Assembly: GCF_000004075.3 (NCBI RefSeq)
Contig: NC_026659.2
Span: 24,508,272 to 24,572,271, forward strand
DNA: 64,000 bases
Direction: 5' to 3'
Source: Cucumis sativus
Lineage: Eukaryota > Streptophyta > Magnoliopsida > Cucurbitales > Cucurbitaceae
The notes under the pieces were generated by a model. That model did no database searches. It saw only the letters and a list, made by a program, of their open reading frames with translations, and was not told the origin of the DNA. A program made the translations under genes and the position numbers. Numbering within the stretch: the first letter of the stretch is position 1; every line of letters begins with the position of its first letter. Positions 10,585 to 22,907 of this stretch are shown here, piece after piece.

Positions 10585-11210
10585 CTTCACACACTTCAAA
10601 AATTCAAGTCCTTCATCTTTCAACACAAATATACACCTTTTTGAGCCAATAGTTTTAAATAAGTCAATCCAGGCTTCTCCACATTGAGGGAAACATTCCA
10701 ACATTTCTTTTCAATATAAACTCAAGATTTGGGGCTATTGTTCCCCAGAAGATTACCGAAGTTTTCGAGTGAACGTTTCAAAATATGTATCGGCAAATGT
10801 TTGGTAGCTAATTTGGCTTTCAACTTTGGGAAGAACTTCGGTTAATAAATCAATCATTTGGTATATGAAGAAAAAGGGGTTGCATATCTTTTTTGTTTCT
10901 CTTTATATAAATAAATTAAGAATTTTGGAATGAATTAACTAAACAGATATATATTGAAACCTTTTGGATTTATTTCAAATAATTTTTCACATCAACAACG
11001 ATTTTAAAAACACCTCATTAATTTACTTCCTTAACCCACTTCCCAAAAAAGAAAAGACTGAAACAAACCGAAAATTAAGAATTGAAAATTGCATATTTTA
11101 AAATCTCAATAAACAAACAAACAAAAAAGTATTATTTGGGTATAATAACAACAGTAATAATTATGAAAAAAAAAATTCCCTTGAAATTTGAGAGTTCAAC
11201 GTCCTCGTTT
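10585..11210 (-). pseudogene. F-box gene remnant 2, 3' part lost
   Basis: On the minus strand this aligns with the intact F-box gene from its first exon to the middle. About 11182-11210 matches the end of exon 1 ('ttgaaatttgagagtt'), followed by an intron-like stretch. Then 10885 down to 10585 matches exon 2 from the MCR start region to the Sel1-like part. The reading frame is broken and the Cys-rich C-terminus found in remnant 1 is missing. It lies tail to tail with mTERF copy 3, about 400 bases past its stop, mirroring remnant 1 and mTERF copy 2. Confidence 0.7.
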
Positions 11211-11214
11211 TATT

Positions 11215-12100
11215 GTTTAATTTGAGTGAATGATGAATTAATCAAGGGAAAATGAAACTCAACTTATTTGTAAGTAAAATTAATCGAAATAAATAAAGAA
11301 AAGGTTTTATGGAATTGTTTCTGGATTGTTTGGTAACTATTTTGTTTTTTAAAATTATGCTTATAACACTTCATATTCAAAAGATTTATGTGAAGTAGAA
11401 TCATTGTCAAATTTTAAAAGTAAAAACGGGTTTTAGTTTTTGAAACTACTTTTGAAGTGAGTTACGAAATATGAAAACTTAGGAATAGAAGCAGTGTTTA
11501 AAATCTTCACTTTTAAAATGAAAATGAGATAGCCATCAACCTCCATTACTTGTAACAAGAGAGACTTAACCTTTCTAATTTTCTTTGTAGCTGAATCGTA
11601 CACTTTTTATTGAAGCATGGTAGCGCACAATAGAATCGACACTACATTAGTGCAAAAATATTTTATGCAAGTCAATTAGAGAACAATCAAGACTAGACTA
11701 GAGAGAAATTGGTTAAAGGTCAAGTCCACGAGAATCCGTAGCATGCAAATTCCAACTTTGAGCGAGATTCAAGCACCGAGCTAAGTTTAAAACGTTGATA
11801 TTTAAAGAAAAAGAAATATATATATATATATATATGTGTATATAATTGAAAAATAAAATTAAAGAAAATATTTAAATGGATGAATAAACATTCTGTTCAT
11901 ATCAAAATTAAAGAGTATATAAGGAAAAAAGTAAAATTAAACATATACTTCATTAATAAAAAATTTAAGTATATAGAATATGATTTAAACATTCTAATTA
12001 AGATTATCAATAGCTAAAACAAAACCATTCTTTTCATTTAATTACAATTTAAAATGCTTACATGTATATATATATATATATATAAACTTCAACTTCACAA
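11215..12100. other. AT-rich spacer with partial duplicated segments
   Basis: No gene is seen. It contains short matches to the upstream blocks of other units ('tatttgtaagtaaaatta') and (TA)n tracts at about 11818 and 12065. At about 11550-11770 a segment with 'acttgtaacaagagagact', 'aagactagactagagag' and 'caagcaccgagc' resembles 2925-3160 after mTERF copy 1, so this is another piece of the same tandem unit. Confidence 0.5.
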
Positions 12101-12107
12101 TATGATT

Positions 12108-12979
12108 TTAATTACTATACCCTCCTCTTCTCAACATATTGCAAAATCTCAAAACCTCATTGCTCCATTTACACTGTTCACAAGTGTGTTCTCCATAATA
12201 ATCGTCTTCATCTTTCCAATCCCAACCATTGCTTCTCTCATTAACCTTACAATTAACATTACTGCAAATTTCTTTCGACATTGATATCCTATTCTTTATC
12301 CAAAAATACCAAACAAACTCCTTAACTCTCCGACGACATTCCGCCATCTTATTCCCTAATTTCGCCTCACACATCTTCAAATATTCAACTCCTTCCTCTT
12401 TCAAATTGGCTGCGTACATAACCACACCATACACATAACATGCATCCACGTACCCTTTTTGAGCCGATTGTTTTAAATAACTCAATCCTGAAGCTTCTTT
12501 ACCGTGACTGAAAAATTCCATCGTCCCTTTTCGATACAAACTCTCTGGATTCTCATTGTTGTTGAGAGTTTCCATGAAGGACCGAGATTGAGGTGTGTTG
12601 TTCCATAGAAGATTCCTAAAGCTTTTGTTCTCAAGAGACACGTGTTGGAATATGTATCCGTCGTTTGATGCATGGAGGAAAAGTTTGGTGGCTAATTTGG
12701 CTTGGACTAAGTCAATGTAGGAAGAAGCTGCGACTTTTGCAAGAACTTCGATTAATAGATCGTTGGGGAGTGATACAATGAGGGATGAAGAAAAGGGTCT
12801 GCACATCTTTTTTGTTCTTCTGCATAGAAACAAATTATCAGAAAAAATAAAATTAACAAATGTATTAATAACAACTAAACTATTCCACACATATATATAT
12901 GCATGAAAAGTGATTAAACTTACGTTGAAATTTGAGAGTTGAAAGATGGTTCTGACTTTCTTTTCAATTGATTCGCCAT
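12108..12979 (-). CDS. F-box protein, At2g35280-like
   Basis: I model two exons: complement(12924..12979) and complement(12108..12819), giving 255 aa. Exon 1 starts MANQLKRKSEPSFNS and ends at a clean donor (AC|gtaagt). Exon 2 begins after 'tgcag' and restores the frame (TRTKKMCRPF). Residues 30-80 are an F-box (SLPNDLLIEVLAKVAASSYI, with downstream LVQAKLATK), so the protein should join an SCF ubiquitin ligase through SKP1. The middle (GTMEFFSHGKEASGLSYLKQ, then AQKGYVDACYVYGVV) looks like one or two Sel1/TPR-type repeats. The C-terminus has spaced Cys/His (CSNVNC, HTCEQC, LRFC) like a degraded zinc-binding finger. Plants have many such F-box/Sel1/Cys-rich proteins with unknown substrates. 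Two broken copies of this gene lie to its left. The gene could also start at the internal ATG at 12806 (198 aa fewer 5' residues not needed), but that would skip exon 1. Confidence 0.8.
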
Positions 12980-12989
12980 TGTTAACATT

Positions 12990-15180
12990 GTTTTCGTCCC
13001 AACGGCGTCGAATGAAAGAAATCGGAAGAAAGATTGTTAATGTTGTTTGTTTTAGTGATTTGAGAGAGTGAAAGAAGATGGAAGTTATTTATAAGTAAAA
13101 AGTAAGAAAGTGTTTCCTAATAGGAAGAGAATGAGATTCTAAGTTTATTTAAGGAAATTAATTTCCCTTTTCCTCTTTATATTTGGATTTCCTTATTTAC
13201 TATTACTTATAACAAATAATATCTTATTTTAGCTTTTTCCTTTTCTAAAAACTATTTTTAAGCTTAATTCATTTTTATAATTACCCGTCCTTAGTTAATC
13301 TTAAAATAAATATATATCATATTTATAATATAATATGATATAATATAATATATATCAAACTTTTATTAAGTAACGACTTAATTTTTATAATATAATGTGT
13401 TTAATTTTAAAATAGATAGATAGACTCAATTATTACTATTAGAATTGAAAAACTTAATTTTCACTCACCAAAAATATTAAAATTGTTTTCGGAAAAGGAA
13501 AATTGAAATAGAAAAGATAAAATTAGAAGAGGAAAAGGAAAAGGAAAAGGAAAGTATTTGATTATTAAATGAAACTCAATGTTAATTAACTATTTCCTTC
13601 TCCCATCAATTTAATTTATGAGAGATTTGTTAATTTATTTCTGATGAAATTAATTTATAATCTTTTAAACAATTTCAAGTTCCAATACTAAATTTGTGAT
13701 TTAATTGAAAACAAATTATTTTAATGTATTGCTATAGAAATATATTGTCTGCTGATTTTTATAATAAGGTATAGTTGAAAATATCAATACATATACATAT
13801 GTTATTATTTAGACTATCATCATTATTTGTAATAAAATACATTGCTTTAATTTTTTTAACAAGAGTCAAATTAAATTAGCAGCTATATATATATATATGT
13901 ATGTATAATTTAATTCCCATGTTTAATTTTTAAATAATAGTTCCCATGTTTCCTAAGACTTTAGGATAGACATTTTCTTATCAAAATAAGTGACCAAATT
14001 AAATTATTAAAATTATTATATTGTGTTTAATTATAGAGAGGTTGATTTAATGCAAATTAATTTTAGGAAAGGTTGTATCTATTTTCGATGTGTTATATAA
14101 GTGTGGATTAAAGAAGATTGACGGTTATAAATAAACTCTTCTTGATTTATCAAATAGTTATATCTAAAATGTCGAATGATATTTCAATAGTAGATTTAAT
14201 AAAGATGTAAATTATATATAATTCTTCCAATCGAGTTGTCCATTCAAATCTCTTCTATTTTGCTTGTAAATAATGTGAAGAATTGTTAGAATCATTAACT
14301 ATCTTTTTTATAAACGACTTTGAACCGTGGTATTGGGTATAAGTTGATTATATTTGGAAAAATTATTCAAATCACTTATTAGAATAATAAAGTAATTAAA
14401 TGGAATAAACACTGCAAGATTAAGACTAAACAATACGTGTTAATTAGGCAAAAGAGAAGAAAAAAAAATCATAATAGTCAACATTATATTATACTAATGT
14501 GTAGAAGAAGAAAAAACTATATTTATTTATATTATATTATTATCAAAATATGAATAAAAAAAAATTACTTTAGAACTTTTGTGTATGTTTAGTTAATTAG
14601 TTAGCAATTATCAAGATTTTTTTTAAAGAAAATCAATCCAAACTTAGTCTCATTTCTTATTATAAAAAATAAGATAAGAAACAAAAAAAAGAAAAACAAA
14701 AAACAGAAAGGAGTAAATATAAAAATTTATTTTATAATTAGGATGTGTTTGAAATACATTTTAATTTAAAAACGATGCGAATTTTAACAAAATTAGATTA
14801 TAATAAGTAGATAATAGAACCATTTTTTAAAATAGCAAAATATATTTAAAATTTTAAATTCTATTTGTTGATGGAAGTATATCAATTTTTAATTTTGGTA
14901 TAAAGATAAGATTATATTGAAATTTTGTAAAAAAGAAATTGAATTTGATAAACAAAATATTACCGAAATAAAAGAAACAAAAAAGAGAGAGAGATTGTGT
15001 ACTAAAAAAAGAGAACAAAAATAGATATTGAAGAGATGCACTTTACTCAAAACACAAACAACTCTATCTATTAAACTAATTTGTTTCAAAATAACCTAAT
15101 TTTTCCTAATTATAATATTCAAAACTACATTATTATTTTTCCAATTATCCCACCAAACATAATTTATAATTAATTACCTC
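12990..15180. other. AT-rich spacer, F-box promoter side
   Basis: The first 150 bases should hold the F-box 5' UTR and promoter. The segment 'ggaagttatttataagtaaa' at about 13080 and 'tttcctaatagg' at about 13117 match words upstream of mTERF copies 1 and 2, showing that the duplicated unit once continued here. No mTERF copy follows. The rest is AT-rich DNA without a recognisable gene. Confidence 0.55.
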
Positions 15181-15504
15181 TAAAGTTTGGATTTGGAAAT
15201 ACCAAATAGAGAAATAGAAATAGAAACAGAAATAGTGTTGAGACTTACACTTTCATATACATCTAATCTATCACTCCCACACACACCATTATCAAATATC
15301 CAATGTCTCCTCCTCTCTCATCTCAACTCTAACTTAGAACTTAATTATTATTTTGTTGAAAGAAAAAACCAATTCAAACCAATCCATCGTGCAACCCACA
15401 ACCAATTCCCTCTTCATATACACTCTCCTCCACCACCCCCATTTCCATCCATTTCCCATTTCCCATTTCCCATTTCCTCCCACTCCATAATCATCATCAT
15501 CATC

Positions 15505-16224
15505 ATGGCCGAGCCCAGGAAATCTTCCTCCCCTTCACCGGCCCCGCCGTTTGGTTCGTCTCCATCGTCGTCACCACGTCCGGCTATTTCACTCCAACCA
15601 TCTCCCAAACGCCCAGCTTTCTCCAAACCTACAAAGCTCCTCCGCCAAATCCGCGCCGTCTTCCGCACACTTCCTATTCTCTCACCTGCCTGCCGAATTC
15701 CACTCAACGGCAGTCGGCTTCACGACGGCCACGTCCACGGCGGCACTCGGATCACCGGAACGATCTTTGGATATCGGAAATCGCGAGTGAATTTGGCGTT
15801 CCAAGAAAGCCCTAGGTGTCTCCCGATGTTAATTATGGAATTGGCGATTCCGACGGGGAAACTTCTGCAGGACATGGGGGTAGGGCTGGTTAGGCTGGCC
15901 TTAGAGTGTGAGAAGAGGCCATCGGAGAAGAGGAAGATTCTAGATGAACCAATTTGGACATTGTTCTGTAATGGGAAGAAATCGGGATATGGGGTACGGA
16001 GAGATCCGTCGAATGAGGATCTGAGAATAATGCAAACTTTGAATGCGGTGTCGATGGGAGCGGGAGTGATTCCGGCGGAGGAGACGGGGGAGGGAGATCA
16101 ATTGACGTATATGAGAGTGGATTTTGAGCGGGTGACTGGATCGAAGGATTCGGAGACGTTCTATATGATCAATCCTGATACCAACAATGGTGCTGAATTA
16201 AGCATTTTCTTGGTTAGAATTTAA
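15505..16224 (+). CDS. MIZU-KUSSEI1-like protein (DUF617)
   Basis: This intronless gene encodes 239 aa. The family founder, Arabidopsis MIZ1, is needed for root hydrotropism and acts at the ER membrane; most other DUF617 members have no known role. The first 55 residues are Ser/Pro-rich. The DUF617 domain fills the rest, with its hallmark stretches GTRITGTIFGYRKSRVNLAF, ESPRCLPMLIMELAIPTGKL, VRLALECEK, PIWTLFCNGKKSGYG and TYMRVDFERVTGS, ending MINPDTNNGAELSIFLVRI. The start is the ATG at 15505, in good context (catcATGGcc). The frame is open upstream to 15187, but that part is a pyrimidine-rich leader with an ATC run. It is slightly shorter than MIZ1, mainly at the N-terminus. GC content is visibly higher than in the flanks, as usual for this single-exon family. 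Confidence 0.9.
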   Translation: MAEPRKSSSPSPAPPFGSSPSSSPRPAISLQPSPKRPAFSKPTKLLRQIRAVFRTLPILSPACRIPLNGSRLHDGHVHGGTRITGTIFGYRKSRVNLAFQESPRCLPMLIMELAIPTGKLLQDMGVGLVRLALECEKRPSEKRKILDEPIWTLFCNGKKSGYGVRRDPSNEDLRIMQTLNAVSMGAGVIPAEETGEGDQLTYMRVDFERVTGSKDSETFYMINPDTNNGAELSIFLVRI

Positions 16225-18680
16225 AATCTTCTTTCTTTCTTTGATTTTCTCTTTAGCTAAATAATGTTAACTTAGAATCTGTAGTTTGTCATTATTAGGT
16301 GTTAATCTCTCTCTCTCTCTTTCTTCTAAAATTATGTTTGGTTTCCTTTGCCTTTTTGTATATTTTTCTATATTTAATTGTTGTTGCTAAGACTCTCTCA
16401 TATATATCTCGACTTATATTTGTCTTTTTAGATAAATCGATGATTTAAGATGGTATAGTAATAAGTTCTTTCATATTTTGAACAAATTTAAGTTTTAGAT
16501 CCGAGTCTATAAATCAAGCAGGCTACTATCGGATAGATAGACATAGATAGTAAATGAAAATATTTTGCAATCATATTTAACATAAGTTCGAAGCTCAAGT
16601 TCTAGCTCAACTTTATACTCTTTATATTATCTGTGGTAAAATTGTTTTTTAGCCTCTTTTTAACTAAACTCATCATTTCAAGCTTTATGATGAGTTTAGA
16701 CTTTCTTATTTTCAAATAATACAACAAAATAAATTGAGATATTTATTAATATTAGTGATTAACGGCAAGCTATCGTTATCGTTAAACATTTTGTTAAACT
16801 TACAAGCATTTGAAGAATTTTATATAAACATTTTATGATTTTAAAATAACTATCTTAAAAGTATTTAAATTGATAAAATACATATGTATAGTAGCTTTTT
16901 TTTTTTTGTTGCTTATTTCTTATATTTAGTAAATTTTGAAAAATGTCGACTTAAAACGTAAACATGTTAATCAAAATATTTGAAATCTCTACGAACAATT
17001 AATTAATATTATGCATAATATAAATGGAGGTTGTGTATTAGATTACAAAGTTTAAATGCTTATGTTAGTTATTGTCCATTTGATTAAAGTTTATTTTAGT
17101 CTATTTACTTTTAATATGTTTATTTTAGTTTCTTAAAAGGTTAATTTTATTTGACGTTCTTTACAAACATTGTTATTTTGGTACCATAATTTTCATTTTT
17201 GTTAAATTAACAAAATGAACCAAAGTTGAATGGACAATGCCAAAACCAATATTTTAAAAGAGTGTTGGAGGAAGTGGAATATATTTAAAATTACTAAAAA
17301 TCAAACAAATGTTGAAATGGGGACGAATGTGAAAATTTCCAATTTCACTACACACCAATCTAAAATATATAAATACTAACATAAATCACAATCACATAAA
17401 ATAAAATAGGAAAATCGTAAAAAATATAACATTTGATAAAATATTTACGCTTCACAAAAAAATCAAATACTATAAATTTTGTCTTCTAGTAATTTCTTGA
17501 TGTAAATAATTTATCAGTTAACAAAATTAGAATTTCTTTATGTAAATAATTTATCAATTAACAAAATTATATATAAGATTGGAAATTTAATGTATAAATA
17601 GTTTGTGAAATTTTGGAGGATGTATTTAGCCGTAAAGTTATACGTATAGTTTGAGGGTCGCGGCCTTTGGAAATCGTGAAAGCGTCATTACTTTATTTAT
17701 TTATCATTGCTTTTATATTTTTGTGACATAAATCAACATTACTTTATAACAAAAATAAACAAATTACCAAAAAAGGATTGCCTTTGCTTTCTTCTTTGTA
17801 TGTGAAAGAAAAAGACATTTTATAAATTAAATAAACCCTAAAAAATGACAACTTTTCATTCAAATTAATAATTAAATTACAATAAAAATCTGTCAAATGA
17901 CGAGGATGCCCTCCACATTTTAAATTAAGAATTAGGTATATGAAGATGTCATGTCACAATCAATTAATATAAGTGTCACCTAATCAAAGTCTAATCAACT
18001 ATGTTAATCATTCTTTATTTTCAAATTTCAAAGCATATCATGTCATCTTCTTTCTTCTTTGAAGAATAGAAGAAAAAAAATTGAATTAAATAAATTATTA
18101 CGATTATATATATATATATATTTTATAACTTCTTTACGTTGAAATCTCTTTACCCTAAGTTTTGAGGATGAATTAACATGAAATTAAATTTAAACTTGAA
18201 GGGTAGATTTGTAATTAAGCAAATTCAAATTATTTTGTTGAAATGACGATAATACCCTCCAGAATTTGAGCAATTGTCTGTTTCGATAAAAGAACTAAAA
18301 GAACCCTAAACCCATAACTCAAACTCTGTTAACGCCATAGCCATTAGCTCCTCCACACGCACCGAACCACAACCAGAAATACCAAGCGAAAGCTTACAGA
18401 AGTTGACGCTTTTTCATACGTAATCTCTTTTTTTCGGATTTTTTATGTGATTATTTTCCCTATTTATATAATCCTGCTTTCCATTTTTCTAGTGCGCTTT
18501 GATGTAGATGTGTGTGTTTTGTAGCGATTCGTTGTTGTGTTTTCAATTTCAACTTGTTCTTCTTTTGGATTTCAAACTTTCTTTGTATTCTCCGTTTTCT
18601 TTTTCTCTCAGAAGGCGACCACCACTGTGAAGAAGATAAACTTCTCTTTCTGCTAATCACTGAAGCACAACCATTCGATC
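16225..18680. other. AT-rich spacer between MIZ1-like gene and CARA
   Basis: No gene is seen. It holds a (CT)n run at about 16308 in the MIZ1-like 3' UTR, a 40-bp tandem duplication at 17491-17570 and several (TA)n runs. From about 18300 the sequence becomes less AT-rich and should contain the CARA promoter and 5' UTR. Confidence 0.5.
17491..17570 (+). repeat. 40-bp tandem duplication
   Basis: Two adjacent copies of a 40-bp unit (AATTTCTTGATGTAAATAAT and the following 20 bases) start at 17491 and 17531 and differ at only a few positions. Confidence 0.85.
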
Positions 18681-18681
18681 A

Positions 18682-21600
18682 ATGGCGATCAGGGTTATGG
18701 ACTTGGTTTCTGGAGCTTCCTTGAATTGTTTTCATTTCAAAAATCCTAAAGGATGTGTGAAATCTAGGGGTTTCTCTATTAGATGCTCTGTTCCTCTTTC
18801 TTCATCCCAGGGCGCTGCCACGATTGGTACTTGGAGGAGTTTCCCCCTTTTTTGCATGTTTATTTTGTTCATTTTAATTTTTGAATGATTTTGATTTTGT
18901 TTCGTTGTTTTAAAGATTTGGGAGAGCGGCCATGGAAGGTGTCGGATGCTCGGTTGGTGCTTGAAGATGGTTCAATTTGGAAGGCTAAGTCTTTTGGCGC
19001 TTCTGGAACACAAGTTGGTGAAGTGGTTTTCAATACTTCTTTGACTGGGTATGTATTTTTGTGGGAGCTTTGAGTAGATTTCTCCTCTAAATATCATGGC
19101 CCTTTAGCTATTACAGTCTGTTTATTTATTTAAGGCTTCATCCTGAATCATCGTCCATTCAACAACTTGTTTTGTTTTATTTTTTTCAGAAAAAGAGATG
19201 TGTGGGTATGACCTACAACATTTGGGTGTCAATAGAACTCGTAGATATTAAATTCTATATTGGTGGTAATCCTAGAAAAAATACATTTATTCTAAGTTCT
19301 TTATTAAAGTCATGGCCTTTATTGACCGCCAGATCATGATGGTCATTGAGGATCCCAAATTAGGAAGTAATGATAGTTCGTGTTCATTTATATCACCTTG
19401 TCCAATATCAGTTAAATTGTTATGTTACAATCAAATTGAATATGAGGTGGATGTTTAGATAGAACTTAGAAGACACCAGGGATGGCCACCTACACATCAG
19501 TTTTCGTAAGTTGATTTTGTTGGCCACCGGCACATCAATAAACAATCCATTAAATATATTGATGCCTCCCAATACGATGAATCTGCAGGTATCAAGAAAT
19601 TCTAACAGATCCCAGCTATGCTGGACAGTTTGTGCTGATGACAAATCCTCATATTGGCAATACTGGTGTCAATTTCGGTAGGTTATGCCTTAAAACTCCT
19701 TGCGTTGTCTTGTCTCGAGAACTGTTTAATAATATTGACTTTGAGTATCTTTTTCTAATTAGATGATGAAGAAGCTAGGCAATGCTTTCTCACTGGCCTG
19801 GTAATCAGAAGCCTAAGCGTCAGGTGCATTTCTTTCTTTGACTTTGTTTAACCACATTATTTAAACAGGCAATTTGTGTAATCATGACTTATGGCCTCGT
19901 TTGTTCGACTTATTGTTCTTCCAGCACTTCAAATTGGAGGTGTAAGCAGACGCTTGGTGATTATTTAATAGAGAGAAACATCATGGGAATTTGTAAGCAA
20001 TTTTATTTTAGGATTTCTCTGATGACAATATGCAGAATCGTTTTAAATTCATCAATGCTGCTTTTTTCTCTTATCTATAAACCTGTGGTTTGTTTTGTCA
20101 TTGGGCAGACGATGTTGACACTCGTGCTATTACTCGCCGGTTAAGAGAAGATGGAAGTCTTATTGGTGTTTTAAGTACTGAAAAATCAAAATCTGATGAT
20201 GAGCTGTTGGAAATGTCTCGGTCATGGAACATTGTTGGTAAGGATTTGGTGCAAAAATGCAATGTGTAACATTCGTAATATGCTGGAATCTATGAGTTAT
20301 ATTCTTGCTTCCATTTGGCAGGTGTTGACTTAATTAGTGGTGTTTCATGCAAATCACCTTTTGAATGGGTGGATAGAACAGATCTGGAATGGGAGTTCAA
20401 ATCTGGTGGGCACAGTTCAGAGACCTTTCATGTGAGTGTGCTAGAACATAAGTATTATATTTATGTTTCATTTGTATTGCTACGAGCCTACGAACTGTTC
20501 GTATGTTGTATTATGACAATGCAACTTTACACTGATACTTTGTGTTTGAAAAAGGTTGTGGCATATGATTTTGGAATCAAGAGTAACATACTTAGGCGCT
20601 TGGCATCTTATGGATGCAAAATTACTGTTGTCCCTTCCACATGGGCGGCATCGGAGACCTTAAAGTTGAACCCAGATGGAGTTCTCTTCAGCAACGGTCC
20701 TGGCGATCCATCAGCTGTTCCTTATGCTGTTGAAACAGTCAAACAACTACTTGGAAAGGTACCTGTTTTTGGAATTTGTATGGGCCATCAATTGCTTGGT
20801 CAGGCGTTGGGTGGTAAGACCTTCAAAATGAAATTTGGCCACCATGGAGGCAATCATCCTGTTCGCAACTTCCGGAACGACCGTGTAGAAATTAGTGCTC
20901 AGGTGTGCCTGCCTACATCAAAATTTATCAACTTCATATCCATCATTCATGTTCCAATGGTTTTTATTGAGACTTCAGTGCATTCACTTATGTGTTTCTT
21001 TTCTTGCAGAATCACAACTACGCTGTCGACCCTGCATCCCTTCCCGAGGGCGTTGAAGTAACCCACATCAATCTTAATGATGGAAGCTGTGCTGGCCTTT
21101 CTTTCCCAAAGCTAAAGATTATGTCTCTTCAATACCACCCGGAAGCATCGCCGGGACCTCATGATTCTGACTCTGGTAACAAAAATTTTAGATTTACAAA
21201 TGATTTTGGTACCATAATATACCTAAGTTAAAGGACAGAGAAATAACTTTAAATAAAATTTGTTATAGGTTGTCTAGAATTGAACATCAGTAGAAATTCA
21301 TGGATCTTACCCATATTTAAACCGTGAATGAATACATCAAAGGTTCAGTCAATTAACAATATTTGAAATATTAAAAGATATAGAAAGATTTAGTTTGTTG
21401 TGACTACTGACTACCGGGAGATGTCATCCTAAAGCTTTAGGATTGTTCTAGAAAGAAACATTCAGTCCACTCATGTCTAGAATTATATATATATATTACA
21501 TGTTTTCTAGTGTATCAGACAAGTGTTCTAAGTGTGTTTTCTAGTGTATCAGACACGTGTTCTAAGTGTTTTCAGATATACTGACACAACACATGGACAC

Positions 21601-22011
21601 TTTGCCAAAAAGAAACAAAGTTCCCGTACTAACTTTAACTATTGGTTGTTACATAATTGGTAGTGGTACACTAGACTTTGAGCTTGTTGTTTGTGATTGG
21701 TCAAATGGTTAAATTCACATTTGTCATGTTCAAAGTCACTCCTATAAATGTGATTTTGAATGGTTAAAGACATGCTTGGGAAATGATTTTGTATATGACA
21801 AAATGATGTTGGCAATTTCAAAATCCCTCACACTTTACACGTGTAATATGTGCTATTGTCAAATCTAATCAACAGACAAAGCTACAGCATGGAATTTGCA
21901 AGTTCCTGTAGATTTTTTTAACGTTTTGTGACTAACCAAAACCAAAATTGTTTGGTTTCAGTTTTTGGAGATTTCATAGCGATGATGAAGCAAGAGAAGA
22001 GAAATGCTTGA
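18682..22011 (+). CDS. CARA: Carbamoyl-phosphate synthase small subunit, chloroplastic
   Basis: The glutamine amidotransferase subunit frees ammonia from glutamine for the large subunit. The carbamoyl phosphate feeds arginine and pyrimidine synthesis in plastids. I model ten exons: 18682-18826, 18916-19048, 19589-19677, 19763-19823, 19925-19992, 20109-20237, 20322-20431, 20555-20902, 21010-21175 and 21962-22011. All have GT-AG borders and consistent phase and sum to 432 aa, close to other plant CarA proteins. Residues 1-50 look like a transit peptide. The N-terminal domain starts at [20 protein letters not shown]. The class I amidotransferase domain has the nucleophile Cys in [12 protein letters not shown], the oxyanion region NGPGDPS, and the His-Glu of [14 protein letters not shown]. 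The last exon encodes only [15 protein letters not shown], far downstream after a 786-base intron, and is easy to miss. Confidence 0.95.
21501..21570 (+). repeat. 34-bp tandem duplication in CARA last intron
   Basis: Two copies of a 34-bp unit beginning TGTTTTCTAGTGTATCAGAC start at 21501 and 21535. They lie in the last CARA intron and are followed by 'gtgttttcag', which resembles an acceptor but would not keep the CarA frame. Confidence 0.8.
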
Positions 22012-22907
22012 GTTGATGTGATCAAATTTTGCTCTCAAAATGGGGGGAGTGGAGTGGTTGTTGCTGCTGCTGGTGGTAGTTGTTGTTATGAAGAGGGATT
22101 GTAATATATATTTGCCCTTTGATAAACTATTTCCTTCTGTATGATCAATTGTAGCATCTCAAGCCCATATGGTTTGCTTGAAAATATAAAAATAATATCT
22201 ATTTAAATGGAGAGATTTCATTGTTGATCTCTTTCTTTTCTTCTCTTTTCTTGAATTTTGGAAAGGAAATAAAAAGAAATATACGATGCTGTGAAGAAAG
22301 CATATTAATTTTAACTGTTGTTGAGTGGGAACTTTTTTCCTATTCTTCTTTTTATATGACTCAGTTTAATTTATCTTTAGAAGTTTATTCTAATATTCAA
22401 ATTTATGTTACAAAAATGGACTAAGTTGTAGAAAAATTCCTTAAGTAAGATCATCTTAGATGGTTTAACTTTAGCTTGCTTTCAACTATTAGGAAATTGT
22501 CATGGAAAATGAAGCCACTCAAAGATTATGTAAAAAAGAACACAAAAGGCAGAAAAAAAAACTCTCATCCTAGTGATTTGACAGAATGATGAAAATTTGA
22601 ATGATAAAGCCTATGGATCAACTTATAATAATGTGGTAATTAATAAGTGAAGTATACAACAATAGGTTTTGATGTTACATATAACTAAAATCAACTTGAA
22701 ACATTGGAGAAATTCAACTAGTATACATTGATCATATGAGCTCTGAAAGCTTAAAGGATTTTGATATGATACTTCGTTTGGTTAGGAAGAAGGTATAAGG
22801 AGTTTGTAGGTCCTTAATTCTGTAAATTGTTGATGACGGATCGACAAAAAAAAAGAGTCGAGATTTTGATACAGTTGTTTGATCAAACATTGTGGTTTAA
22901 CTTCGGT
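22012..22907. other. Convergent 3' regions of CARA and ZIFL-like gene
   Basis: About 900 bases lie between the CARA stop and the stop of the minus-strand transporter gene. They should contain both 3' UTRs. No further gene is seen. Confidence 0.5.
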
